Shown: piece after piece, positions 1 to 7,546 of the stretch
How positions within the stretch are numbered: the stretch's first letter is position 1
Layout of the letters: every line of letters starts with the position of its first letter
From: Sphingobacteriaceae bacterium
GTDB lineage: Bacteria > Bacteroidota > Bacteroidia > B-17B0 > Aurantibacillaceae
Reading direction: 5' to 3'
NCBI GenBank assembly: GCA_002319075.1
Contig: NVQB01000001.1
Location: 496,001 to 560,000 of the forward strand
Length of the DNA: 64,000 nucleotides
Notes under the pieces: model-generated
The model's database searches: none
Told to the model about the DNA's origin: nothing
The model's input: only the letters and a program-made list of their open reading frames with translations
Made by a program: the position numbers and the translations under genes

Positions 1-2
1 GA

Positions 3-848
3 AAATTCTATAACGATATTTACAAATATTCAGCGCCAATCAATTCTGCATCTTTAAATCCGGTATCTCCTTTCAGAACAACTCTTGTTGGTACATTCGA
101 CAAACCTATTACCAGTATTAGTGTTAGTAACGATAGCAAACACATTGCTCTAACGTTCAACAGTACTTCTACAGGAACAACAGGAACCATAATGTATGCC
201 AATAATGACATTTCAAAATCAACGGCTGCATCTGCTGGCTGGGTTAATGCACAAGGTACCTTACCTTCTACTGTGCAGGTTACTTATTGTTCGATGATGG
301 AAAAAACAGATGATAAGATTGTATATGTGGGTACAGATAACGGGTTATTTTATACCACCAACATTACTGCTGGTTCTGTAACCTGGGACAATGCCAATAA
401 AAATATTACAAGTGCCAACAATGCTTTACCAAAGGTTCAGGTGTTTGACATTAAACAACAAACTTTTCAACCATGGGATTGCTACAATTCAGGTCAGATC
501 TATGTTGCTACCAATGGTCGCGGTATCTGGACTAATGGTGAATACGTTCCTTACATAGTTGGTTTAAACGAGTATGAAAAGAAAACTGAAGGTAAAAACC
601 TGAGTTTGTATCCAAATCCTACTAATGGAAACGCAACGGTTTCTTTCAGCAGTGTTGATGGTGAGACTGCAGTGTTACAAATTATGGATATCAGCGGACG
701 TATCGTTCAAACTGAACCTATTGGAACTATTGACGGTCAAATAGAATATACTTTTGGCACACAAAACTTAAGCTCTGGTGTTTACATTGTAAACATTAAA
801 AGTGATGCAGCGGTGAAACGTGTATCGAAATTGGTTGTAACAAAATAA
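3..848 (+). CDS. C-terminal part of a secreted T9SS cargo protein (partial)
   Basis: The reading frame is open to the left edge, so the start and most of the protein lie outside the window. The visible part has short beta-rich segments, including DNGLFYTTN and ATNGRGIWTNGEYVP, like the loops of sialidase/BNR or beta-propeller proteins; this is a weak resemblance. The last 80 or so residues form a type A type IX secretion sorting domain: NLSLYPNPTNG, a VLQIMDISGRIV strand and the ending RVSKLVVTK. The protein is therefore expected to be exported, passed through the T9SS and anchored or released at the cell surface. A strong terminator follows directly. The enzymatic or binding role cannot be told from this fragment. 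Confidence 0.85.
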   Translation, partial: KFYNDIYKYSAPINSASLNPVSPFRTTLVGTFDKPITSISVSNDSKHIALTFNSTSTGTTGTIMYANNDISKSTAASAGWVNAQGTLPSTVQVTYCSMMEKTDDKIVYVGTDNGLFYTTNITAGSVTWDNANKNITSANNALPKVQVFDIKQQTFQPWDCYNSGQIYVATNGRGIWTNGEYVPYIVGLNEYEKKTEGKNLSLYPNPTNGNATVSFSSVDGETAVLQIMDISGRIVQTEPIGTIDGQIEYTFGTQNLSSGVYIVNIKSDAAVKRVSKLVVTK

Positions 849-862
849 CATTAAACTCTTCA

Positions 863-899
863 TAAAAAAAAGCTGTCCGGGTCGGACAGCTTTTTTTTT
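863..899 (+). terminator. Rho-independent terminator after the T9SS cargo gene
   Basis: Nine-base stem AGCTGTCCG (871-879) with CGGACAGCT (883-891), loop of three bases, followed by a run of T and preceded by a run of A. It separates the secreted-protein gene from murQ and could work in both directions. Confidence 0.9.
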
Positions 900-930
900 G
901 CTCTAATTTTATGAATGAAAATTTAATGTG

Positions 931-1740
931 ATGAAAACTACCGAAGCCGATTCTTACTACAACAACCTTGAACAAATGAGCGTGCCTGAACTTCTTTCTA
1001 ATATGAACAAGGAAGATAAAACGGTACCCTTAGCAGTGGAAAAATCTATCCCTCAAATTGAAGTAGTGGTAGAAAAAATTGTGGAGCGGATGAAGCAAGG
1101 CGGTAGACTTTTTTATATGGGAGCCGGAACCAGTGGCAGATTGGGCATTGTAGACGCGAGTGAATGTCCACCTACCTATGGCATTGAACAAGGAATTGTA
1201 GTTGGCCTGATTGCCGGTGGCGATGAAGCTATTCGCAAAGCGGTAGAGTTTGCGGAAGATGACTTAAAACAAGGGTGGCTCGATCTTGAAAAATACAGCA
1301 TCACCGATAAGGATGTGGTTATTGGCATCGCCGCTTCAGGATCTACGCCTTATGTTATAGGGGCATTGATAACCTGCAACGAAAAAAATATTCTTACGGC
1401 TTGTATTACCTGTAATACTGGTAGTGAGCTAGCGAGAGTTGCTAAGTTTCCGGTGGAAATTGTTGTAGGACCTGAATTTGTTACCGGTTCTACACGTATG
1501 AAAAGCGGAACTGCTCAGAAATTGGCGCTAAACATGATCTCTACCTCCGTGATGATTAAACTGGGCCGCGTAAAGGGAAACAAAATGGTAGACATGCAAT
1601 TGAGTAATAACAAACTTGTAGACCGCGGCACGCTAATGCTTATGAAGAATACAGGCATAACAAATTACGAAGAGGCAAAAGTGCTTTTACTGAAACATGG
1701 CAATGTGAGAAAGGCAACAGAAGCTTATAAGGCTATCTAA
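931..1740 (+). CDS. murQ: N-acetylmuramic acid 6-phosphate etherase MurQ
   Basis: MurQ cleaves the D-lactyl ether of MurNAc-6-phosphate to give GlcNAc-6-phosphate, a step of peptidoglycan recycling in the cytoplasm. The 269 residues form a SIS-type sugar isomerase fold. GAGTSGRLG is at about 64-72, DASECPPTYG carries the conserved Glu78, the AVEFAED motif lies near 105-111, and the phosphate-binding IAASGSTPY and the TGSTRMKSGTAQK segment follow. It is shorter than the E. coli protein (298) because the C-terminal helical tail is missing, which is common outside the proteobacteria. ATG at 931 is chosen over the GTG at 928. Its stop overlaps the stop of the convergent exonuclease gene by four bases (CTAA). 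No murK- or PTS-type partner lies beside it. Confidence 0.95.
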   Translation: MKTTEADSYYNNLEQMSVPELLSNMNKEDKTVPLAVEKSIPQIEVVVEKIVERMKQGGRLFYMGAGTSGRLGIVDASECPPTYGIEQGIVVGLIAGGDEAIRKAVEFAEDDLKQGWLDLEKYSITDKDVVIGIAASGSTPYVIGALITCNEKNILTACITCNTGSELARVAKFPVEIVVGPEFVTGSTRMKSGTAQKLALNMISTSVMIKLGRVKGNKMVDMQLSNNKLVDRGTLMLMKNTGITNYEEAKVLLLKHGNVRKATEAYKAI

Positions 1741-2543
1741 AGCAATTTCATTCCGAGGCGGATTTTAGTGATCACCTTTTTTGTATAAAGCGGGAAATCA
1801 CCATTCATCATCCAGCTATAATAAGAAGGTTCTTTTGTAAAAACGTCTACCACTGGTTTGTCTTTGTGCTTTCCGAAACTAAAAACTTCCTGACCTTTTT
1901 CGTTGTAAACAATTCTTCCCGCAAGATCTACATTTTTTGCACGCATAGAAAAATCACTGAGTTTTGAAATGTCGTTTACTACAGGTTGGTAAAGATTTCC
2001 TTTTTCGTCTTTTAATTCAAGGCCTTCATATTTTTCTAACTGAGCTTTAAAGATCTCGAAAGTTGCTATCACATCTGCTTCCGCACTGTGAGCGTTCTCT
2101 AAAGGTTTATTACAATAAAACTTGTAGGCTGCGCTTAAATTTCTTGGCTCCATAAAATGGAAAATATTCTGAACATCCACCAATTTCCTTCCCTCCAGAT
2201 CAAAATCCACTTCTGCTCTTAAAAATTCTTCGGCTAACAAAGGAATGTCGTACTTATTAGAATTGTACCCTGCAAAATCTGCATTACCTATAAACTTCAA
2301 AAGGCCTGGAGCTACTTCCTTAAAAGTTGGAGCGTCTACAATATCCTTATCATAAATACCATGAATCTTTGAAACAATCTCAGGAATAGGAATCTCAGGG
2401 TTGATTCGTACGGTTTTTGTTTCCGTGCTATTATCGGGATTCATTTTTAACAGACAAATTTCTACAATACGGTCAGATCCTATGCTGAGTCCTGTTGCTT
2501 CAATGTCTAAAAATATAAGGGCTTTGTTAAGTTTAATTTGCAT
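1737..2543 (-). CDS. DnaQ-family 3'-5' exonuclease with C-terminal DUF3820-like domain
   Basis: The first 170 residues are a DEDDh exonuclease domain of the DNA polymerase III epsilon type: FLDIEATGL (Exo I, Asp13/Glu15), AGYNSNKYDIPLL (Exo II) and HSAEADVIAT (Exo III, His and Asp). It should remove nucleotides from 3' ends of DNA or RNA using two metal ions. The tail from about residue 219, starting FSFGKHKDKPVVDV and followed by a YYSWM segment, resembles the DUF3820 / putative quorum-regulated factor domain often attached to such exonucleases. It is the last gene of a minus-strand operon xer-ispH-exonuclease, 16 bases after ispH. Proofreading subunit or a free-standing nuclease cannot be told apart here. 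Confidence 0.88.
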   Translation of the reverse strand: MQIKLNKALIFLDIEATGLSIGSDRIVEICLLKMNPDNSTETKTVRINPEIPIPEIVSKIHGIYDKDIVDAPTFKEVAPGLLKFIGNADFAGYNSNKYDIPLLAEEFLRAEVDFDLEGRKLVDVQNIFHFMEPRNLSAAYKFYCNKPLENAHSAEADVIATFEIFKAQLEKYEGLELKDEKGNLYQPVVNDISKLSDFSMRAKNVDLAGRIVYNEKGQEVFSFGKHKDKPVVDVFTKEPSYYSWMMNGDFPLYTKKVITKIRLGMKLL

Positions 2544-2559
2544 AGTCTGGTTGTTTGTC

Positions 2560-3789
2560 TTAAGCAGGTTCCAAATGTTTTAGCACCTCATCTAAAGGCT
2601 TTACGTCTTGAAAAAAGCTGTTTATTTTATGGATAATATTTTCTAAAATGGAATCAGGACAAGAAGCGCCGCTAGTGATAATGACTTTCAAAGGGCTTTT
2701 CGACGGAAGAAAATTTTCCGTCTTCAGCATTTTTTTAGTCGGATAATCAAAATGCTGAATGGTAGTTGAGCTTAGAATTTCTTTAGCTGACGAAATAAAA
2801 TAGGTCGGAAATTTACGTTCACACAATTCTACCAAATGCGAGGTATTACTGCTATTGTACCCCCCTGCAACGATGGCAATGTCTGCATCGCTTTCTAAAA
2901 GTCCGTAAGTGGCGTCCTGGTTTTCGTTAGTCGCATAACACAAAGTGTCTCGTGTATCAGCATAATGATCAGTGATCTTTTCTTCTCCATACTTCTCTAC
3001 CATCACTTTTTTAAAGTAATCCGCGATCTCCTGCGTCTCTGTTGCAAGCATGGTGGTTTGATTGATCACACCTAATTTTTTGAAATGCTGATCTATTGTA
3101 AATCCAGGAGTGAACTTTCCTTTAAATTCTTCTTCAAAGCTTTGTTGGTTTTTGTTTCCTGAAATATATTCTGCCAGTCTTTTCGATTCCTCCATGTCAC
3201 GCACAACTACAACGGCATCGCTATCTATAGCGCTGCGTGAAAAAGTAGAACGGGTTTCTTCGTGACTGTTTTTTCCATGGATAATAATGGTATGTTTTGT
3301 TCTGCCTATTGTTTCTGATTTTTTCCAGACACGTTCTACAAAAGGACAAGTAGTATTGTAAGATTCGGTTTTAATGCCTTTTTCTTCTAATAATTTCAGT
3401 AGTGGCAAAGGCGCTCCAAACGCAGGAATCATCACAATATCGTAAGAAGTCAAAACTTCAAAGGGAATCAATTGATGACCATGCGTATCCTGCAGAAACT
3501 GAACGCCTCTTTCGGTTAGATCTTTATTTACATCCGGATTATGGATCATCTCACTCAATAAAAAAATACGTTTACCCGGATTTTCATCTAAAGCCCGGAA
3601 GGCAATTTCAATCGCGTTCTCCACGCCGTAACAAAATCCAAAGTGCCGCGCAACATAATATTGCACAGGCCCAAAATCAAGTATGGTCGGGCTATTGTCC
3701 TTTTTACGCGGATCCTGAATTTTACGAAACTGTTTTACTTTCGCAATGATCGGACTCCTATAAAATTCAGGAACGTTAAAGGTTTTCAT
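2560..3789 (-). CDS. ispH: 4-hydroxy-3-methylbut-2-enyl diphosphate reductase IspH
   Basis: IspH makes IPP and DMAPP from HMBPP, the last step of the MEP isoprenoid pathway, using a [4Fe-4S] cluster. The three cluster cysteines are visible: Cys53 in HFGFCYGVENA, Cys148 in NTTCPFVERVWK and Cys377 in SGASCPDS. HNPDVN and SNTSHL are further active-site segments. At 409 residues it is the long form typical of Bacteroidota, against about 315 in E. coli, with an N-terminal extension of about 40 residues. It lies 13 bases downstream of the xer gene and 16 bases upstream of the exonuclease, so the three are probably co-transcribed. Confidence 0.95.
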   Translation of the reverse strand: MKTFNVPEFYRSPIIAKVKQFRKIQDPRKKDNSPTILDFGPVQYYVARHFGFCYGVENAIEIAFRALDENPGKRIFLLSEMIHNPDVNKDLTERGVQFLQDTHGHQLIPFEVLTSYDIVMIPAFGAPLPLLKLLEEKGIKTESYNTTCPFVERVWKKSETIGRTKHTIIIHGKNSHEETRSTFSRSAIDSDAVVVVRDMEESKRLAEYISGNKNQQSFEEEFKGKFTPGFTIDQHFKKLGVINQTTMLATETQEIADYFKKVMVEKYGEEKITDHYADTRDTLCYATNENQDATYGLLESDADIAIVAGGYNSSNTSHLVELCERKFPTYFISSAKEILSSTTIQHFDYPTKKMLKTENFLPSKSPLKVIITSGASCPDSILENIIHKINSFFQDVKPLDEVLKHLEPA

Positions 3790-3802
3790 GAATGTAAATT
3801 TA

Positions 3803-4711
3803 CTATTTTTTATTGCGCGGATGATAGGTCAAAATGTTATCTCTTAAGAACTGCCTGTCCAGGTGTGTGTATATTTCGGTGGTGGTAATACTTTCGTGTC
3901 CAAGCATTTCCTGCACTGCTCTTAGGTCTGCCCCACCCTCTACCAGGTGCGTGGCGAAAGAATGACGAAAAGTATGCGGACTTAACGATTTTTTGATTCC
4001 CGCTTTTTCTGCGAGATCTTTAATGATATAAAAAACCATAACGCGAGATAGCTGCCCACCACGCCTGTTCAGGAACACAATGTCTTCTGATCTGGAATTC
4101 GCCGGCAGATGCACCCGAACCTGGCTTATGTAAGAGCTGATTAATTTTTTGGCGATCTTGCCAATAGGGACAAGTCTTTCCTTATTGCCCTTGCCTACTA
4201 TTTTAATGTAATCGTTATCCAGGTGCAGATCTGTAATTTTTAAATTAGTTAATTCGCTTACACGCAGTCCGCAACTATACAGTGTTTCAAGAATGGCAAC
4301 ATTTCTTTCACCTTCGGGACTACTGCGATCTACACACCCAATCATCTTGTCAATTTCTTCTGTACTTAAAAATTCAGGAAGTTTTCTCCGGAGTTTAGGA
4401 GTTTCTAAAAGTTCGGCAGGACTTTGTTTTAATTCGTTTTCGAGCAGCAAAAATTTATAAAAAGTCTTAATCCCTGAAATAATGCGCGATTGTGTAGCAG
4501 CAGAAAACCCAAGCTCTGCAATCCACTCTACAAAGCCCTGCAACTGTTTGTAGGTAAAACTTAAAGGGCTTTGATAGCCGAGAAAACCTTCGGAATAATT
4601 CTCCAGTTTTTTAAGATCGTCAGCGTATGCTTCAATGGTGTTTTTTGACATAGATCTTTCCAGTTGAAGAAACTGCTTAAACCTTCTGTAATATATATTC
4701 CACGCACTCAT
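3803..4711 (-). CDS. XerD-like tyrosine recombinase
   Basis: A 302-residue site-specific recombinase with an N-terminal SAM-like core-binding domain (about 1-95) and a catalytic domain. All catalytic residues are present: Arg150 (SCGLRVSEL), Lys174 (GKGNKERLV), His246 and Arg249 (HTFRHSFATHL), His272 (LGHESI) and the nucleophile Tyr281 (EIYTHLD). Length and motifs fit the housekeeping XerC/XerD pair that resolves chromosome dimers at dif with FtsK. A second Xer protein is at 59048-59941; which is XerC and which XerD is an inference from neighbours. It heads the operon with ispH. It is divergent from aroQ over a 55-base shared promoter region. Confidence 0.9.
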   Translation of the reverse strand: MSAWNIYYRRFKQFLQLERSMSKNTIEAYADDLKKLENYSEGFLGYQSPLSFTYKQLQGFVEWIAELGFSAATQSRIISGIKTFYKFLLLENELKQSPAELLETPKLRRKLPEFLSTEEIDKMIGCVDRSSPEGERNVAILETLYSCGLRVSELTNLKITDLHLDNDYIKIVGKGNKERLVPIGKIAKKLISSYISQVRVHLPANSRSEDIVFLNRRGGQLSRVMVFYIIKDLAEKAGIKKSLSPHTFRHSFATHLVEGGADLRAVQEMLGHESITTTEIYTHLDRQFLRDNILTYHPRNKK

Positions 4712-4730
4712 ACTAGCAAGAAACTATCTT

Positions 4731-4759
4731 TTTGAATCCAAAAATTAGTTCTAATTTTA
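4731..4759 (+). promoter_or_regulatory. Promoter of aroQ
   Basis: TTTG (4731-4734), a 17-base spacer and TAATTTTA (4752-4759) fit the Bacteroidota housekeeping promoter (TTTG, 17-23 nt, TAnnTTTG) with one change in the -7 box. The expected start is only a few bases before the ATG at 4767, so the mRNA leader would be very short. Confidence 0.6.
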
Positions 4760-4766
4760 TCACCAG

Positions 4767-5183
4767 ATGAAGATACTTATTATAAACGGTCCCAACTTAA
4801 ATCTTTTAGGAAAAAGAGAAACCGAAATTTACGGTAACTCTACTTTTGAAAGTCATTACGAGACATTGAAAAAAAAATACAGGGATATTGAATTATATTA
4901 TTTTCAAAGTAATGTAGAAGGAGAACTCATCAATAAATTGCATGATGCAGGATTTTCTTACGATGGTATTATTCTGAATGCCGGCGCCTATACACACACT
5001 TCCATAGCCATTGCAGACGCAATTGCCGGTATAAAAACTCCGGTTGTAGAAGTTCACATCAGCAATATTTTCGCCCGCGAAGATTACAGACACGTTTCTT
5101 ACTTAGGCGCAAAATGCAAAGGCAGCATTAGTGGTTTTGGTTTGACGGGCTACGAAATGGCATTGAAGAGCTTTTTAGAATAG
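4767..5183 (+). CDS. aroQ: Type II 3-dehydroquinate dehydratase
   Basis: AroQ removes water from 3-dehydroquinate to give 3-dehydroshikimate in the shikimate pathway for aromatic amino acids. The 138-residue protein has the type II signature: IINGPNLNLLGKRE with Asn10 and Arg17, the catalytic Tyr22 (EIYGN), Asn71 in LNAGAYTHTS and His97 in EVHISNIFARE. The type II enzyme is a cytoplasmic dodecamer. It stands alone, with its own promoter, and no other aro gene is near. Confidence 0.95.
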   Translation: MKILIINGPNLNLLGKRETEIYGNSTFESHYETLKKKYRDIELYYFQSNVEGELINKLHDAGFSYDGIILNAGAYTHTSIAIADAIAGIKTPVVEVHISNIFAREDYRHVSYLGAKCKGSISGFGLTGYEMALKSFLE

Positions 5184-5276
5184 ATTATTTTTCTCATCAC
5201 TCGTAATAGAAGACTATTGACTTTCAACTATTAACTGCAAAATGGCGCTGAATAAAAAATACGAAACTACGTAAGG

Positions 5277-5375
5277 ATCTCCAGGCTCCCCATCCCCTCG
5301 CGAATAACTTCAAACTCATCGTTACTAACAATTGATAACAGTAGACGGAAAAAGATTTCCAAAACCACAGTCAAT
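5277..5375 (-). pseudogene. Degenerate duplicate of the 3' end of the YciO-family gene
   Basis: Bases 5277-5375 match 5529-5626, the C-terminal coding part of the intact gene, at about 90% identity with a single inserted base. The copy still encodes GFGNLFPSTVINC and then runs into a stop because of the shift. The rest of the gene is absent. The distance between copies is 252 bases. It is a remnant of a tandem duplication or of a recombined paralogue. Confidence 0.8.
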
Positions 5376-5419
5376 AACAAAGGGATAAGCGATAATTTTC
5401 CAGATGAAGTTGGGATCTA

Positions 5420-5440
5420 AAATAAAGCAATGCTTTATTT
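5420..5440. terminator. Perfect inverted repeat, possible two-way terminator
   Basis: AAATAAAGC (5420-5428) and GCTTTATTT (5432-5440) pair perfectly around a three-base loop. It lies between the convergent ends of aroQ and the YciO-family gene, where a shared terminator would be expected, but the stem is AT-rich and the T tract is interrupted. Confidence 0.5.
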
Positions 5441-5518
5441 CCTATGTACTCCTTTAAGCGCAAGGTAATCTATCTCTATGTGCCTATGTGGTTAAACCTT
5501 CAACGTGTGAGCGGAAAG

Positions 5519-6142
5519 CTAAGCCAAAATCTCCAGGCTCCCCATCCCTTCGCGAATAACTTCAAACTCATCGTTACTACAATTGATAACAGTAGAAGGA
5601 AACAGGTTTCCAAAGCCCCCATCAATTACCATATCCACCTTGTCTTCGTACTGCTGATGGATAATCTCCGGGTCAGCGAAATATTCGGTAATATCATCTT
5701 CCATGTCAATAAGACTGGTAGAAATTAAAGGATTACCTAGCGCATTCACGATCTCTTTACAAATTAAATTATCAGGGACACGGATACCTACCGTTTTTTT
5801 ATTCTGTTTCAATAATTTCGGAACCTTGTTGCTGGCTTCTAATATAAAAGTATAAGGACCCGGCAAAGCCTTTTTCATCACACGAAAAATATGATTGGGA
5901 ATGGCCTTGGTATATTCAGATAAATGACTCAGATCAGAGCACACAAAAGAAAAATGAGATTTCTCGGGCTTAATGCCTTTCAGTCTGCAAATTCTTTCTA
6001 CAGCTTTTGTATTAGTAATGTCGCAACCCAGCGCATATACTGTATCTGTAGGATAAATAATAATCCCTCCGTCTTTCAAACAGTTTACTATTTGATAAAT
6101 AGAAGCAGAAGGAATATTTTTATCGTTGATTCGAATTAGCAC
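5519..6142 (-). CDS. YciO/YrdC/Sua5-family protein (threonylcarbamoyl-AMP synthase-like)
   Basis: The 207 residues form a single YrdC domain. GGIIIYPTDTVYALGCD is the nucleotide-binding opening, AVERICRLKG and PGPYTFILEAS follow, then the conserved GIRVPDN, ISTSL and STVINCS. The overall pattern and length are closest to E. coli YciO (206 residues), so the clade is YciO rather than TsaC or Sua5. YrdC-domain proteins make L-threonylcarbamoyl-AMP for the t6A base of tRNA; YciO paralogues are weaker or of unsettled role. The start is GTG at 6142, placed only five bases after a perfect -7 box. A truncated copy of the gene's tail lies downstream. Confidence 0.85.
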   Translation of the reverse strand: MLIRINDKNIPSASIYQIVNCLKDGGIIIYPTDTVYALGCDITNTKAVERICRLKGIKPEKSHFSFVCSDLSHLSEYTKAIPNHIFRVMKKALPGPYTFILEASNKVPKLLKQNKKTVGIRVPDNLICKEIVNALGNPLISTSLIDMEDDITEYFADPEIIHQQYEDKVDMVIDGGFGNLFPSTVINCSNDEFEVIREGMGSLEILA

Positions 6143-6146
6143 AAAT

Positions 6147-6154
6147 CAAAGTTA
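6147..6154 (-). promoter_or_regulatory. -7 box of the YciO-family gene
   Basis: Read on the minus strand this is TAACTTTG, an exact TAnnTTTG. Transcription should begin at or next to the GTG start codon at 6142, giving a leaderless or almost leaderless mRNA. Confidence 0.55.
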
Positions 6155-6187
6155 CAGAAATCTCACGGAGATATCTTATAAAAATGG

Positions 6188-6397
6188 TTAAGCTGAATCT
6201 TTCGCCATTTCATCAATCAGCGCATGAAAATCGAGGTCAAGAATTTTCGCTATGACACGCAATTTAATAAAATCAGGCTTAATAATTCCAGATTCAAGGC
6301 GTGAATAAGAAGATTGTTCTATATTGCAATGTATCGCCATGTATTCTTGCGAGTGGCCTTTAGACTCTCTTAGAGATTTTAATTTGTAACCGATCAT
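6188..6397 (-). CDS. Small XRE/Cro-type helix-turn-helix protein
   Basis: Sixty-nine residues, consisting of an HTH_3 domain alone. Helices 2 and 3 are in SQEYMAIHCNIEQSSYSRLESG, and the opening IGYKLKSLRESKGH is typical. Such small proteins bind DNA as dimers and often act as antitoxins, phage-type repressors or local regulators. No toxin gene is adjacent, and the DNA upstream (6413-7383) is a decay zone, so it may be left over from a lost module. Target unknown. Confidence 0.8.
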   Translation of the reverse strand: MIGYKLKSLRESKGHSQEYMAIHCNIEQSSYSRLESGIIKPDFIKLRVIAKILDLDFHALIDEMAKDSA

Positions 6398-6412
6398 TTG
6401 GATATTTTTTAG

Positions 6413-6628
6413 AGTGGCGAGTACAACGTAATTAGAGGGAATTTTACTGGATCTTTATCTGTCAAGTGTCCTGGCACCACAACTCCCACTGTATTAACTT
6501 TTGGCCTTATTGTGCCAAACAATGGTAACGATATGTTTTTTCAATCCGGGGATAGCGCTGGTTGGAATTTTTACTTTCAAAATGACCCTACTTTTAGGCA
6601 TCAAGTCGCAATGGAAATTGTATCCTAA
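6413..6628 (+). pseudogene. Headless fragment of an unrecognised protein
   Basis: An open frame of 71 codons begins right after a stop at 6410-6412 and has no plausible start codon. It reads SGEYNVIRGNFTGSLSV and later GLIVPNNGNDMFFQSG, with natural composition and a proper stop at 6626-6628. It looks like the C-terminal part of a secreted beta-rich protein whose 5' end has been lost. It lies next to the HTH gene, which starts on the other strand 16 bases away. No family recognised. Confidence 0.45.
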
Positions 6629-6689
6629 AGTTAATGAGAAATTTTTCGGCCATGATTTTGTGGCCGAAAAATTTATTAATTTGGTCGAA

Positions 6690-7383
6690 ATGATGCAAAG
6701 GTTATTATTACCATTAAACTTTCTAGTTATGAGTTTCGCAATTCAAGCGCAAACTTGCTATTCAGAATACACTTGTATCAACAAAATATTTGCAAGCTCG
6801 AAAATTGATTTGGAGGGTGCGCTCCATCAGACTTCCAGCTCACAGCAAAACAAAAAAAATCAACGGAAGAAATAATCGCAAGGCATGTAATAATTTCTAA
6901 ATCGAAACTGCATATTTACTCCAATTGTGAGTTTACTTATATAGAAATAAATCTTGAGAAAATAAATATACCAGAAATTGTAACAGGTCCAGAAAATGAA
7001 GCTCATATCCTTATTGCTAAAAAAATAAGCTGATTTATGACCTTATTAAATTTAGCGTGTATGATTACAAAAATCCCGACTCTTTGACCGGAAAAAATTC
7101 GACGATAAAAAACGACTCGTTATCATCAAAGTTAGTGATGATACATAACATTAAAGACACTGCACTAATAACTTTAAAACAATATCTTCCGAAGTGCCTT
7201 ACCGCTAAAATCATTCTGCCAAATATTCCGTATCGAATTGAAAAAATCGAGACAAAGACTCAGAATGTAATTCTTACTTCCTTTGAAAATAACGTAAATT
7301 TTGATTTTCAAAAGCAAATTAGTTTTGCTAAAAAAAAATGCCTTCAGAAAGGCAAACCTGTTAATCTGTTGTTTAATTATTGA
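6690..7383 (+). pseudogene. Secreted-protein gene broken by two frameshifts
   Basis: Three overlapping frames join into one protein-like sequence of about 225 residues. The first begins at ATG 6690 with a clear signal peptide (LLLPLNFLVMSFAIQAQ) and the TCYSEYTC motif. The frame must shift near 6800-6815, after which FGGCAPSDFQLTAKQ and HVIISKSKLHIYSNC continue to a stop at 7031-7033. The second shift falls in a run of seven A at 7019-7025, and the third frame gives KLIYDLIKFSVYDYKN and runs to a stop at 7381-7383. Composition is Lys/Ile-rich with scattered Cys. Family unknown. The alternative, a set of small separate genes, is less likely because only the first part has a credible start. Confidence 0.6.
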
Positions 7384-7546
7384 GGTTAGACCTGGTATTA
7401 AATTTATTCGTCCAGTCCTAAACATTACTTGCCAAAAAAAGCCAAAAAATTTAATTTTTCCTCCCGTTAACAAGTCGTTAACTGCGGATGTATCTTTTTT
7501 TAAATACTTTCGTTATCGAGTAACCCAATAGACAAACCCCACACAC

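Larger units (their letters stand above)
5184..5518. other. Spacer with a duplicated YciO-gene tail, a hairpin and a repeat tract
   Basis: This 335-base stretch has no intact gene. It holds a degenerate copy of the 3' end of the neighbouring YciO-family gene (5277-5375), a perfect 9-base hairpin (5420-5440) and the tract CTATGTGCCTATGTGGTTAAA near 5474-5494, which resembles the CACTAAG-type low-complexity spacers seen at 10998-11090 and 15376-15575. Confidence 0.6.

Noticed and set aside
3402-3888. Two overlapping plus-strand frames at the start of ispH
   Set aside because: Both are antisense to ispH and its upstream gene and show no domain.
3803-4711. Phage or island integrase
   Set aside because: Length, catalytic set and housekeeping neighbours (ispH, aroQ) fit XerD-type recombinases; no tRNA end or flanking direct repeats were seen. 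The same holds for 59048-59941.
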